A stretch of 32,002 nt of DNA, taken from a virus. The notes under the pieces are model-generated. The model was not told the DNA's origin. It saw only the letters and a list, made by a program, of their open reading frames with translations, and made no database searches. The stretch is taken from IMG/VR virus record IMGVR_UViG_3300044701_002190, positions 1 through 32,002 of that record; one strand, 5' to 3'. Shown here piece by piece: positions 8,283 through 14,868 of the stretch (the stretch's first letter is position 1; the number at the start of each line of letters is the position of its first letter). Made by a program: the position numbers and the translations under genes.

Positions 8283-8719
8283 CCCGCGACTTGCTGGTCG
8301 TCGTCCCACGGCCTGCGTCCGCCGCCGCTGCTCGCGGCCTTCGTTGCCGCCGACTTCTCGGTGTAGCGGGCCGACGGGCAGAGCCGCAGCTTCACCGCCA
8401 TCTGCGCCATCGCCGACGCCTGGCTCGTCAGGACTTGGTGGTGCGGGTTCACGTACTCGCGGCCCTTGTCGTCCGTCAACGTCATGCCGCGCGCTTCCAT
8501 CTCGGCAGCGGCTTTCTTGTAGAACGTCGCCGCGACGCAGTAGGCCGCAAGCAGCGGCACGTCGCCGGGCCGGAAGTAATCGGCCGGCAGCGAGTCGACA
8601 ATCGCACGCCATTCCGCCGCCTGGTCAGCCGACAGGTGCGACGGCGGCATCAGCCGGTCGTCCGACATTGGCACGACGACCGCCAGCGCGGACAGCGATT
8701 TACGGCCTCGAGCGCCCAT
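8279..8719 (-). CDS. Terminase small subunit, P27 family
   Basis: A 146-residue protein with the P27-type pattern: 'PPSHLSADQAAEWRAIVDSLPADYFRPGDVPLLAAYCVAATFYKKAAAEMEARG', 'GREYVNPHHQVLTSQASAMAQMAVKLRLCPSAR'. It recognises the packaging site on phage DNA and loads the large subunit. It lies between an HNH endonuclease gene and the large subunit, as in HK97-like phages. The start is the ATG after 'gaacac'. The last 25 residues are polar and poorly structured. Confidence 0.92.
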   Translation of the reverse strand: MGARGRKSLSALAVVVPMSDDRLMPPSHLSADQAAEWRAIVDSLPADYFRPGDVPLLAAYCVAATFYKKAAAEMEARGMTLTDDKGREYVNPHHQVLTSQASAMAQMAVKLRLCPSARYTEKSAATKAASSGGGRRPWDDDQQVAG

Positions 8720-8876
8720 GTGTTCCTACGTGTGATTCCACGCGCGCGCGTGGAGACCCCTAAAGGTCGCGGTTACTGACTGCTGAGGCTTATGCGCGGT
8801 CTAGGCCCATCGACCCGGAAGATTGGAACCGCCCCCGGTGTCGCGCCCGCGCAACAGTCAATGCCGCAGTCAGCGG
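8720..8876. other. Candidate cos/packaging region with an 18-bp palindrome
   Basis: This 157-base non-coding stretch separates the HNH and small-terminase genes, where cos lies in HK97-like phages. It contains the perfect palindrome TCCACGCGCGCGCGTGGA at 8737-8754. An adjoining imperfect inverted repeat, GACCCCTAAAGGTC, runs from about 8755 to 8768. The exact nick positions cannot be read from the sequence. Confidence 0.45.
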
Positions 8877-9179
8877 TCACGCACGCCAGTGGTGCGTCGG
8901 GTCGAGCGGCACCCCGCTTGCGTCGCAACCCGGATCGATACCGCCGCGCTCGATGCGCTGCTTGCGCGAATCGTGGCAGTGCTTGCACAGGGACTGCAGC
9001 TCGCCGTGCCAGAACTTAACGGCGTCGCCTTTGTGCGGCACGACGTGGTCGGCGACGGTTGCCGCAGTGACTCGCCGGTCGGCCGCGCACATCCGGCACA
9101 ACGGCTCGGCGGTCAAATGCGAAGCGCGGCGCCTTTGCCAAGCCGCTGTCTGGTATGGACCGTGTCGTGTCTTGCTCAT
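8877..9179 (-). CDS. HNH endonuclease, packaging-associated
   Basis: A 100-residue protein. Zinc-binding cysteines are in 'CRMC' and 'CKHC'. The HNH core is 'VADHVVPHKGD' followed by 'ELQSLCKHCHDSRK'. HNH proteins beside terminase genes, such as HK97 gp74, work with the terminase in cleavage at cos. The ATG at 9179 is chosen because the longer in-frame extension to 9386 runs through two hairpins and has no family resemblance. No Shine-Dalgarno is evident; a terminator-like hairpin ends 7 bases before the ATG. It is the first gene of the late operon. Confidence 0.9.
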   Translation of the reverse strand: MSKTRHGPYQTAAWQRRRASHLTAEPLCRMCAADRRVTAATVADHVVPHKGDAVKFWHGELQSLCKHCHDSRKQRIERGGIDPGCDASGVPLDPTHHWRA

Positions 9180-9186
9180 GAAAGAA

Positions 9187-9212
9187 ACCCGGCGAACATC
9201 AGCCCGCCGGGT
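9187..9212 (-). terminator. Second terminator-like hairpin just before the HNH gene
   Basis: On the minus strand the arms ACCCGGCG and CGCCGGGT pair over 8 bp with a 10-base loop, followed by TTCTTTC and then the HNH start codon. It could stop transcription or hide the ribosome site. Confidence 0.5.
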
Positions 9213-9258
9213 AACCCTGACCGTGTAAGACAAGGGAGAGGAGACACGGACAAAACGA

Positions 9259-9293
9259 AAAGGCCCGCGAGTCGTGATGACTGGCGGGCCTTT
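9259..9293 (-). terminator. Strong intrinsic terminator between Q-like and late genes
   Basis: Arms AAAGGCCCGC and GCGGGCCTTT form a perfect 10-bp stem. On the minus strand the stem runs into TTTTCGTTTT. It lies about 60 bases after the predicted start of the late transcript, in the position of lambda tR'. It could also work on the plus strand. Confidence 0.8.
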
Positions 9294-9357
9294 GAGACGC
9301 CGACAGGCCCAATGCGGGCCTGCGAGGACACGGACTGCGTTCCGGCGACGTTGTGTG

Positions 9358-9386
9358 AATGTAACGCGTACATTATCCGGCGTCAA
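9358..9386 (-). promoter_or_regulatory. Candidate late promoter (pR'-like)
   Basis: On the minus strand TTGACG (9386-9381) and TACATT (9363-9358) are separated by exactly 17 bases. The -35 overlaps the stop codon of the Q-like gene. Two terminator-like hairpins follow before the first late gene. This matches the lambda pR'-tR' arrangement, but promoter activity is inferred. Confidence 0.55.
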
Positions 9387-9823
9387 GCGTCAAGGGTCAC
9401 GCGCATATCACGACGTTGCAGCGCGTTGGCTGCCGCGTGGATTGCGATCCGCACCAACTCGTCGTATTCGCGCTCGCGCACGTGCTCGCCGTGGCGGCGC
9501 ATGTAGGCGCGGAACTGGTCCGGGCGCAGCCGGAAGATGAACTCCGCCGAGAGCGCCAGAGTGAACCGCACCGGGAACCCGTTGGCGGGATTGACCGCGC
9601 GGAAGACGGCAAGCGCATCCCGCACGTCGATCGGATCGTCAGCCGTGCGCCGGTCCGCCTCCTCCTGCTCAGTCAACCGCTCGGGCCGATAGCGCCCTTC
9701 GATGCTGCAGCAGGTATGCAGCCGGTTGCGGCTGGTGCGCGACCACCTGGCCCAGTTGACCAGACGGTCACGGGTTGACTCTATGCGTTCAGTGCGGGCA
9801 AGCATCAAGCGGTCGTCGGTCAT
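9383..9823 (-). CDS. Q-like late antiterminator candidate
   Basis: A 146-residue basic protein. Its first half has 'RDRLVNWARWSRTSRNRLHTCCSIEGRYRP', which resembles the N-terminal pattern of phage antitermination Q-type proteins in GC-rich hosts, followed by 'DPIDVRDALAVFRAV' and a helical second half. It is the last gene of the Cro-side operon and sits just before a promoter and two terminators that precede the packaging genes, exactly where a Q protein would act. Q proteins bind near the late promoter and let polymerase pass terminators. Sequence similarity is moderate; position is the stronger argument. Confidence 0.5.
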   Translation of the reverse strand: MTDDRLMLARTERIESTRDRLVNWARWSRTSRNRLHTCCSIEGRYRPERLTEQEEADRRTADDPIDVRDALAVFRAVNPANGFPVRFTLALSAEFIFRLRPDQFRAYMRRHGEHVREREYDELVRIAIHAAANALQRRDMRVTLDA

Positions 9824-10017
9824 GGCCTGGCCTTCGTCCGCCGCTCGATCAGCATTTCCAGTCGCAGCGCATCCTGCCTGCTGATCTGCAACCGTATGCG
9901 CTCGAGCGCCGTCATGAGCCGCGCACGCACCTCGTCACGATGCAGCGGCGATTCGTCGAGCGATGCTGTCTCGTCGAGGATGTCGACCTCGAGCCGGTGT
10001 ACGAGCGCGTCAGCCAT
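9820..10017 (-). CDS. Hypothetical small phage protein
   Basis: A 65-residue acidic-then-basic protein, largely helical by eye (VHRLEVDILDETASLDE; ARLMTALERIRLQISRQDALRLEMLIERR). Its stop overlaps the start of the Q-like gene (ATGA) and its start overlaps the end of the upstream gene by 8 bases, so it is translated within the operon. I do not recognise a family. Confidence 0.6.
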   Translation of the reverse strand: MADALVHRLEVDILDETASLDESPLHRDEVRARLMTALERIRLQISRQDALRLEMLIERRTKARP

Positions 10018-10201
10018 TGCCCACGACCTCCAGGAACTTTGCGTCAGCCCATGCGACCTCGCCGTCGTCGAGTTCCACCAGCGCGTGCGAGCCAGCGCGT
10101 TTGCGCACGTAGCCGAGCAGCCGCAGTCGCGGCGTATTGCAGGGCGATCCGCGACGCGGCATACGCCACCAGATAACGCGCGTCCCGACCGGCGGCGTCA
10201 T
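10010..10201 (-). CDS. Hypothetical small phage protein
   Basis: A 63-residue protein. After a basic N-terminus (VGTRVIWWRMPRRGSP) it has an SH3-like pattern, 'LLGYVRKRAGSHALVELDDGEVAWADAKFLEVV', which suggests a small beta-barrel binding fold. ATGA overlaps couple it to the nuclease-like gene upstream. No function can be assigned. Confidence 0.6.
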   Translation of the reverse strand: MTPPVGTRVIWWRMPRRGSPCNTPRLRLLGYVRKRAGSHALVELDDGEVAWADAKFLEVVGNG

Positions 10202-10512
10202 AGCTCGCCCCGCATCAGCCGCAGGAAATCGTCGTTACGCAGCACCACGCGCCACTCCTGCCCGTTTCGACGGTAGGCGACGACCGGAATCTGACCGGGC
10301 CCGGCGCATGCCTCGACTTGCTCGCACCACGCGTCGATGCGCAGCGCTTCCCTGCGCTTCACCTCAATCCGAAACGGACCCACTTCGATGTCGTCGCCGC
10401 CGTCGCGGGCCTGACCGAGCTTGCGGCGGATGGGCATGCCGAGCGCTTCGGACAGCAGCGCGGCGTATTCGTTTTCGCCTCGAGCCCCCTTGTCCCGTTG
10501 CGCGCGACTCAC
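10198..10512 (-). CDS. PDDEXK nuclease, Holliday-junction-resolvase-like
   Basis: A 104-residue protein beginning with GTG. It has the features of small phage PDDEXK nucleases: 'GARGENEYAALLSEALG' with a conserved acidic residue, 'QARDGGDDIEVGPFRIEVKRRE' giving the D...ExK core, and a C-terminal 'IPVVAYRRNGQEWRVVLR' strand pair. Such proteins resolve or trim branched phage DNA. The GTG overlaps the previous TGA stop (GTGA), which fixes this start over a longer in-frame ATG. It lies among replication-related genes. Confidence 0.75.
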   Translation of the reverse strand: MSRAQRDKGARGENEYAALLSEALGMPIRRKLGQARDGGDDIEVGPFRIEVKRREALRIDAWCEQVEACAGPGQIPVVAYRRNGQEWRVVLRNDDFLRLMRGEL

Positions 10513-10712
10513 TGCGCACCCCCGACCGGCGCTGCCGCAAACAACCCCGCCTCGGCCTCGCCCACCCCAGCCATGTTCCAGGTCTGGAACTCGGAGACGC
10601 CGTCTGCGTGCGCCACGTGTATCTCGCACCCAATGGCCCCGCGCCGCTGGACCTGCTCGAGCGCACGGGTCAGCATCCGCACGACCTCGTCAGTGTTTCG
10701 TGATGCGTTCAA
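10509..10712 (-). CDS. Hypothetical small phage protein (TTG start)
   Basis: A 67-residue protein, reading (M)NASRNTDEVVRMLTRALEQVQ and then an alanine/glycine-rich C-terminus. The TTG start is chosen because GGAG lies 4 bases upstream and the position overlaps the end of the preceding gene by 23 bases; the ATG at 10676 would give a shorter form. Its stop forms a GTGA overlap with the nuclease gene. No family recognised. Confidence 0.5.
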   Translation of the reverse strand: MNASRNTDEVVRMLTRALEQVQRRGAIGCEIHVAHADGVSEFQTWNMAGVGEAEAGLFAAAPVGGAQ

Positions 10713-10890
10713 AGCGTCTCCCTTTGCATATCTCGCGCGCCAGCGATGCCAGCCAGACCGCGCCCTGGTTGATTCGGATTGCCGACGGGTGCGTGCAGAC
10801 CAGTGCGAGCGCCTTGGTTTGCAGGAACGGCGGCTTCCAGCCCTGCGAATGCCGGCACTCGTTGCACGGCGGCTTGTCGTCAGTCCGCAC
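10690..10890 (-). CDS. Small cysteine-containing protein (GTG start)
   Basis: A 66-residue protein with 'PPCNECRHSQGW' and a later 'LVCTHPSAI', giving a CxxC...C..H pattern that suggests a single zinc site. The remainder is helical (INQGAVWLASLAREICKGRRFE). A GAGAG element lies just upstream of the GTG. Small zinc proteins of this sort are frequent in phage replication operons, but their role is unknown. Confidence 0.55.
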   Translation of the reverse strand: MRTDDKPPCNECRHSQGWKPPFLQTKALALVCTHPSAIRINQGAVWLASLAREICKGRRFERITKH

Positions 10891-11014
10891 CGGGCTCTCG
10901 CTGGTAGTCGGCGCAGACGCGCGTCGGGATGGTTCGCCACTTCGCGCACCAGAGCACGCGTGTCCATTCCGCCGTCGCGCGCTCGCCCGCATGCGTACAC
11001 GTCCGACACGTCAC
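10880..11014 (-). CDS. Very small zinc-ribbon-like protein
   Basis: A 44-residue protein beginning at a GTG that overlaps the upstream TGA (GTGA). It shows CRTC near the N-terminus and later 'WCAKW' and 'VCADYQREPGAD', a four-cysteine pattern typical of tiny phage zinc-binding proteins. It overlaps the next gene by 11 bases. Function unknown. Confidence 0.55.
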   Translation of the reverse strand: MTCRTCTHAGERATAEWTRVLWCAKWRTIPTRVCADYQREPGAD

Positions 11015-11502
11015 GCGCCCGCCCCTAGCGCCTCGCGAGCGATCTGCACTGTGATCGGGGCGAGCGCCTTGTCGCCCGCTGCGGCGCGCTCGATCACGCG
11101 CATCGCCCACGCCTTGTCACCCGCCCTGCGCGTCGACACGCCCGCGGCGCTTTTCGCCGCCGCCAACCGTTCGGCCCCTGCGGCAACTTCTTCCGCCGTG
11201 CGCTGCGGCAGCGGCAATGCCTGGACGTGCTCGGGCCGCACCTTCTGCGCGCGACACAGCGCCAAGAATTCGGGCAGCGTCGGGGGCCAGGCCGAATCGC
11301 GTTCGGGCATCGCGCGCACCGCAGCGCCTAGCGTCGCGGCGTCAAACCGGCCAAGTGCCTCGGCCCACACCGGCACAAGCGAATCCACGCCCACGTCGCC
11401 CCACATGGCCGCCGTCTTTTGCGATCCGTACACCTCGGCGAACCGCGCGAAAAGCCTAAGCACCCAGGAGTCGGGAAGCGGCTGCGTTTGTTGTCTCGAC
11501 AT
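11011..11502 (-). CDS. Replication P-like helicase-loader candidate
   Basis: A 163-residue protein. The first half has 'VLRLFARFAEVYGSQKTAAMWG', 'VPVWAEALGRFDAATLGAAVRAM' and 'WPPTLPEFLALCRA', a combination found in phage replication proteins of the P type that deliver the host DnaB helicase. The C-terminus is alanine-rich and helical. It has an unusually strong ribosome site, GGAGGTGAT, just before the ATG, and overlaps the preceding gene by 47 bases. The helicase-loader role is from family knowledge. Confidence 0.6.
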   Translation of the reverse strand: MSRQQTQPLPDSWVLRLFARFAEVYGSQKTAAMWGDVGVDSLVPVWAEALGRFDAATLGAAVRAMPERDSAWPPTLPEFLALCRAQKVRPEHVQALPLPQRTAEEVAAGAERLAAAKSAAGVSTRRAGDKAWAMRVIERAAAGDKALAPITVQIAREALGAGA

Positions 11503-11782
11503 TAATCACCTCCGATTGGCGCAACGGTTCGCGCAGGCTTGCCATGAACGCCGCAGCGCGGCTCGCGGCGGGCGACTGTCGCGCGGCTTGCGGGACGCGC
11601 CTGAACCAGTTCGCGACGAACTTCGGCGCGGACTTAGGGCTGGCGGGACGGCGCGACGGATTGGCTTCCAGCCATATCGCCATGCGCGCGAATTCGTATT
11701 CGGCGGACGGGTACAGCTTCAAGTACGCAGCCGCGACGGCTTCGGGCATTTCATAGTCGCCGGATTTGGTGGGCAGGTTCAT
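11456..11782 (-). CDS. Primosome-associated small protein, resembles C-terminal part of replication O-type proteins
   Basis: A 108-residue protein with 'YEFARMAIWLEANPSRRPASPKSAPKFVANWFRRV'. The 'W..aNP.rr....kFv.nWf.R' pattern occurs at the C-terminal end of phage replication initiators. There is no room for an O-type DNA-binding domain, so it may be a stand-alone interaction module. An ATGA overlap joins it to the gene upstream, and it precedes the P-like gene, as O precedes P. The origin-binding partner may be the ParB-like protein upstream; that is inference. Confidence 0.5.
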   Translation of the reverse strand: MNLPTKSGDYEMPEAVAAAYLKLYPSAEYEFARMAIWLEANPSRRPASPKSAPKFVANWFRRVPQAARQSPAASRAAAFMASLREPLRQSEVINVETTNAAASRLLGA

Positions 11783-11988
11783 CGCTTAACGCTCCAGAGC
11801 AACTCGGCAAGCGCCTCGTTTAGAAAGCTCTTCCAGGCAAGCGACGCATCGAATGCGACCAGTTCCTCGAGCGCGGCATACGCAATGGCGGTATCGCGCT
11901 CGTCTCCAGACATTCGAAGCGATTGCAACTTCGGTCCGATCACCGCTCGAGCGTTCGCAATCCTCGTTTCCATGATGTCGTCGTCCAT
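11779..11988 (-). CDS. Hypothetical small helical protein
   Basis: A 69-residue protein, MDDDIMETRIANARAVIGPKLQSL..., predicted by eye to be all helical. The ATG overlaps the ATPase stop by one base (TGATG) and its own stop overlaps the next start (ATGA). No family recognised. It may be an accessory to the ATPase or the primosome proteins. Confidence 0.6.
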   Translation of the reverse strand: MDDDIMETRIANARAVIGPKLQSLRMSGDERDTAIAYAALEELVAFDASLAWKSFLNEALAELLWSVKR

Positions 11989-13532
11989 CACGCCCTTCCT
12001 CCGCGCGCGGCCTCGATGCGATCGAGCCGGTTCAAGATCACCGACGACAGCTCCATCAGACAGCGGTGGTCGAGCTCGCCGTTGATGTCGGGCTGGCTTC
12101 CGGGCTTGAGCTTCTCCCAAAGGATCTGCCCGGCGCGCGGCTCCTCCGCGACACCGCCCGGCACGATGAACGCCGCGACGTGCCGCTTGAACCAGTCGGT
12201 TCGCCAGTGCTTCGAGACGTGCTGAATGTCCATGTTCAGCGCGACCGTCACGCGCAGCACGCCCTTCGGGGTCGCCGCTCTAACCTGGGCAACCGGGCCG
12301 TCCGCACCAAGATGCTCGGGGTTAATTCGCCAAAGGAGCGAGCGCCCAGCCTGCGATTCGATGCTGCCGTCCTGGTCGTCGTGGATCTTCGACGCGCGGG
12401 TGCGGCGCGCTCCGCTATGCGCGGGCTGTACCGCGCCCGTGTCGCTCTCCGGCGACTCGCGCCGCTCGCGCCGGCCGCCGATGACCTCGCCGCCAAACAC
12501 GTCGCACAGCAGGTCGGCAAAGTCCTCGGTAGCAATCTGGATGTCCAGCGCCTCGCCCTCGCCCTGCGCCTCGTCTAGAAACTCGCGGGCCTCTTGCTGC
12601 GCGCACAGCCACTCGAGGAACTCGGTGCGGCATGTGATGTCCGTCTTGTCAGGCGTCAGCGGCCATGGCGACTCCGACGACTCATGCAAGCGCACAAGAA
12701 TCCAGACCGGCGCGCCGATGTAGTCGTCCAGCCCGTCCTCGAACGCCCGGCGGCGCTTTTGCTTCTCGGACACGCGGCTAATCAGCCGGCCGGCGCACTC
12801 AAGATAAATGCCGTTCGTCCAGTTGTTTCCGAGCTCGCCCTGACGAGCAATGCAGCAGTGCGCCGAAAACGTCGCGCCGCCATACTCGCCTTCGTAGACA
12901 AGCGCCGGGCTCGACTCGCACGCCGGGTAGTCCATGGGCAGCACGCGGTCGCCGCCAACCGTAAGGTTGAGCCGACCGCTACGCAGCGCCGGGCCGTAGG
13001 TCATCGCGAGCTCTGCGCGAAGCATTGCCTGCGGGTAGTCATCGAACAGGCCCTTGTAACGCTCCAGCCCGCTGCGGATGCCAAACAGCGAGATGTGCGT
13101 GCCGCTGTGCTCACGGGTCGCCCGTTCCTTGCCGCGCTCAAACTGCAGTTCGGTGGCCTGCTCAATCGAGCGGGTCCAGTGAACCGTGCCGCTGCGCTCG
13201 ACGCCACGGTGCCGCGTCAGCACATGCACGCGGTCCGACAGATAGCAGCCAGCACGAACGCCGCCCATGCCGAAGCGCCCGAGCCGCTGGCTCGCGTCGT
13301 GACCCTTGGTATCGCCCAGGTTGAAGAACCGCGCGATGTTGTCCGAGCCGACGCCGTCGTCGATGATGTCGATCCTGTCCCGCGCCTTGTCGAAGGTCAC
13401 CACGACGTTACTCGAGCGCGCGTCGATCGCGTTGTCGATGAGCTCGCACAGCGCGACCCACTGCGACCACCGCTCGTGCCGCCACGAACTGAAGTAGTGC
13501 CCATACACCCGCACCGTCTCAAGCGTCGTCAT
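11988..13532 (-). CDS. GHKL (Hsp90/MORC-like) ATPase
   Basis: A 514-residue protein. All GHKL motifs are near the N-terminus: N-box ELIDNAIDA at 30-38, IIDDGVG at 56-62, and the lid glycines GRFGMGG at 85-91. The fold is shared by gyrase B, Hsp90, MutL and MORC ATPases, which clamp around DNA or proteins on ATP binding. The C-terminal 350 residues match no partner domain that I know. The ATG overlaps the stop of the ParB-like gene (ATGA), so the pair is translationally coupled. No kinase receiver or MutL domain is visible. A role in phage DNA replication, segregation or defence is inference. Confidence 0.85.
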   Translation of the reverse strand: MTTLETVRVYGHYFSSWRHERWSQWVALCELIDNAIDARSSNVVVTFDKARDRIDIIDDGVGSDNIARFFNLGDTKGHDASQRLGRFGMGGVRAGCYLSDRVHVLTRHRGVERSGTVHWTRSIEQATELQFERGKERATREHSGTHISLFGIRSGLERYKGLFDDYPQAMLRAELAMTYGPALRSGRLNLTVGGDRVLPMDYPACESSPALVYEGEYGGATFSAHCCIARQGELGNNWTNGIYLECAGRLISRVSEKQKRRRAFEDGLDDYIGAPVWILVRLHESSESPWPLTPDKTDITCRTEFLEWLCAQQEAREFLDEAQGEGEALDIQIATEDFADLLCDVFGGEVIGGRRERRESPESDTGAVQPAHSGARRTRASKIHDDQDGSIESQAGRSLLWRINPEHLGADGPVAQVRAATPKGVLRVTVALNMDIQHVSKHWRTDWFKRHVAAFIVPGGVAEEPRAGQILWEKLKPGSQPDINGELDHRCLMELSSVILNRLDRIEAARGGRA

Positions 13533-14422
13533 GCGCGCTCCTTCGTGTACTGCTGCAGGGCGTTGCACAGGTACTCGGCGCACGTCACGCGCTGGCTCGC
13601 GGCGGCAAGCGCCGGGATCTCGCGGTTGATGACCTTCAGACAGGCATGCAGCGCCGCGTCAACGAACACGTCCCCGGTGCGCGACGGCTTGGTCGGCGCA
13701 GTCGGCTTCGGCAACTGCAGGCCGGAAAGATCATCGGCCTCGCGCTGCACCTGTTTTGCCGCGTCCTTGAGCGACACCTCGCCAGCAACTACCTGCTTCG
13801 CGAGCTCCGGATTAGCCTCAACCACGCGCAGCGCCTGGCGGGCCTTGTGCTCGGAGACGCCAGCCTCCTTCTGCACCTTTTCGTGAGTGCGCCGGGTCGC
13901 TTTGCCAGTGGTGGTGATTTCACCACCACTGGGTGACAGCGTGCCGTCCGCCTTTCGCGGCCTCGCCTTTGCCTTCTCGGCGCGCGATTCGTTCGCCCGC
14001 TCGGTATGCCCGTGGAACAGCAACGCCACCGCAGCCGCCTTCTGCTCGTCGGTCAGGTGCCGGCGCGAGAGGTTCTTCGATGCCACGTAGTCGCGCTCGG
14101 TCACCAGTTCGTGATCGATGGGCAACTGGTCGAAGAACACAAACTTCGGCGCTTTCTCGTCGTCCTCGGCATGCACCGCCTCGAGCGCCGCGCGCAGCCG
14201 GTTGCGGCCGTCGAGCACGCGCATGTCCCGCGTCAGCACAATCGGCTCGAGCACCCCAAATACGGAAATGGACCCGGCCAACGACCCGTAGTCCTTCGAC
14301 TCGGGGTCAATCATTGGGAAGATCTCCGCCAGCGGGTGCGCGGTGTACGTGCGCGCAAAGTGCTTCCAGTCCTTAATGACCGGGCCGCCCACATGGGGCA
14401 ACAACTGCGGCATGGCGCTCAT
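13529..14422 (-). CDS. ParB-like DNA-binding protein
   Basis: A 297-residue protein. It has a ParB/Srx-type N-terminal domain with 'DYGSLAGSISVFGVLEPIVLTRDMRVLDGRNRLRAALEAV'; the DGRNR box is at 71-75. A helix-turn-helix-like segment follows around 115-180 (NLSRRHLTDEQKAAAVALLFHG; EAGVSEHKARQALRVV). No ParA gene is visible, so classical partition is not supported. It is coupled by ATGA to a winged-helix gene upstream and to the GHKL ATPase downstream. A 28-bp palindrome lies within the gene and is a candidate binding site. Replication initiation or gene control are alternatives. Confidence 0.8.
   Translation of the reverse strand: MSAMPQLLPHVGGPVIKDWKHFARTYTAHPLAEIFPMIDPESKDYGSLAGSISVFGVLEPIVLTRDMRVLDGRNRLRAALEAVHAEDDEKAPKFVFFDQLPIDHELVTERDYVASKNLSRRHLTDEQKAAAVALLFHGHTERANESRAEKAKARPRKADGTLSPSGGEITTTGKATRRTHEKVQKEAGVSEHKARQALRVVEANPELAKQVVAGEVSLKDAAKQVQREADDLSGLQLPKPTAPTKPSRTGDVFVDAALHACLKVINREIPALAAASQRVTCAEYLCNALQQYTKERA
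13905..13932. repeat. 28-bp palindrome inside the ParB-like gene
   Basis: Two perfect 13-base arms, CCAGTGGTGGTGA and TCACCACCACTGG, flank a central TT. In the coding frame it reads PSGGEITTTG, a linker between the two DNA-binding parts. It could be a ParB-type binding site, an origin element or an mRNA hairpin. Confidence 0.85.
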
Positions 14423-14628
14423 TTCCTTTCTCCGCTGTTAACCAGCGAATACCGGGCAACCCGTTTGCCGGCCGGCGTCTTGTACTTCTCGACCACGACC
14501 GGGTAGCCGCGCTCCCGGAGCTCGCCAACTCGAGCGGCCAATCGGAAAACGCCGTACCGTGCGAGCGCATCCATCGGCGTAAGCGGGCCGTTTCTCAGCG
14601 CCGCCAGGATCTGATCCGTCTGACTCAT
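14419..14628 (-). CDS. Winged-helix DNA-binding protein
   Basis: A 69-residue protein: MSQTDQILAALRNGPLTPMDALARYGVFRLAARVGELRERGYPV followed by a 'KTPAGKRVARYSL' wing. This is the common phage winged-helix domain whose recognition helix is 'FRLAARVGELRERG'. It lies directly upstream of the ParB-like gene with an ATGA overlap and probably regulates or assists the replication genes. Confidence 0.75.
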   Translation of the reverse strand: MSQTDQILAALRNGPLTPMDALARYGVFRLAARVGELRERGYPVVVEKYKTPAGKRVARYSLVNSGERK

Positions 14629-14868
14629 CGCGCACCCCTCTGTGCTTGGTTTTGTGCCTATCGCCTAAAGACCCCCCTACCCCCCACGGGTAAGAAAGCC
14701 CATCGCCGCCCTTTCGGGCTCCCGCGCTCACCGGCGCACGGGTCCGACCACCGGCAGGCTCTGAGTCCTGCTAACCGCTCACGCTGCGGCTACCGTCTGT
14801 CCTTTCCTTCCGCGCGGCGAGACAGATGCGCCCTTGGTTACGGCCCGGAGTGCCGCAGATGTCGCGCC
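14629..14868. other. Non-coding stretch with a G-rich element
   Basis: I see no gene in these 240 bases. On the minus strand there is a G-rich element, GGGGGGTAGGGGGG, at about 14672-14686, and a short GCCC/GGGC hairpin at 14708-14719. The G-rich element partly resembles TTTAGGGGTCT in the putative cos region at about 8754-8764. Confidence 0.4.

Noticed and set aside
6777-8612. 611-residue version of the large terminase starting at an upstream ATG
   Set aside because: The extra N-terminus is out-of-frame translation of the small-subunit gene. The TTG overlapping its stop gives a normal length.
7598-8779. 393-codon plus-strand frame over the terminase genes
   Set aside because: Antisense to terminase genes with intact ATPase motifs; the product is arginine- and proline-rich noise.
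10421-12085. 554-codon plus-strand frame over several small minus-strand genes
   Set aside because: The minus strand here has overlapping start-stop signals and recognisable proteins. The plus product is low-complexity and has no ribosome site.
12594-13886. 430-codon plus-strand frame over the GHKL ATPase gene
   Set aside because: The minus strand holds all GHKL motifs; the plus frame has none and is a compositional artefact.
13529-14422. A full ParAB partition system
   Set aside because: No ParA-like Walker ATPase is present; the neighbour is a GHKL ATPase, so a plasmid-type partition locus is not supported.
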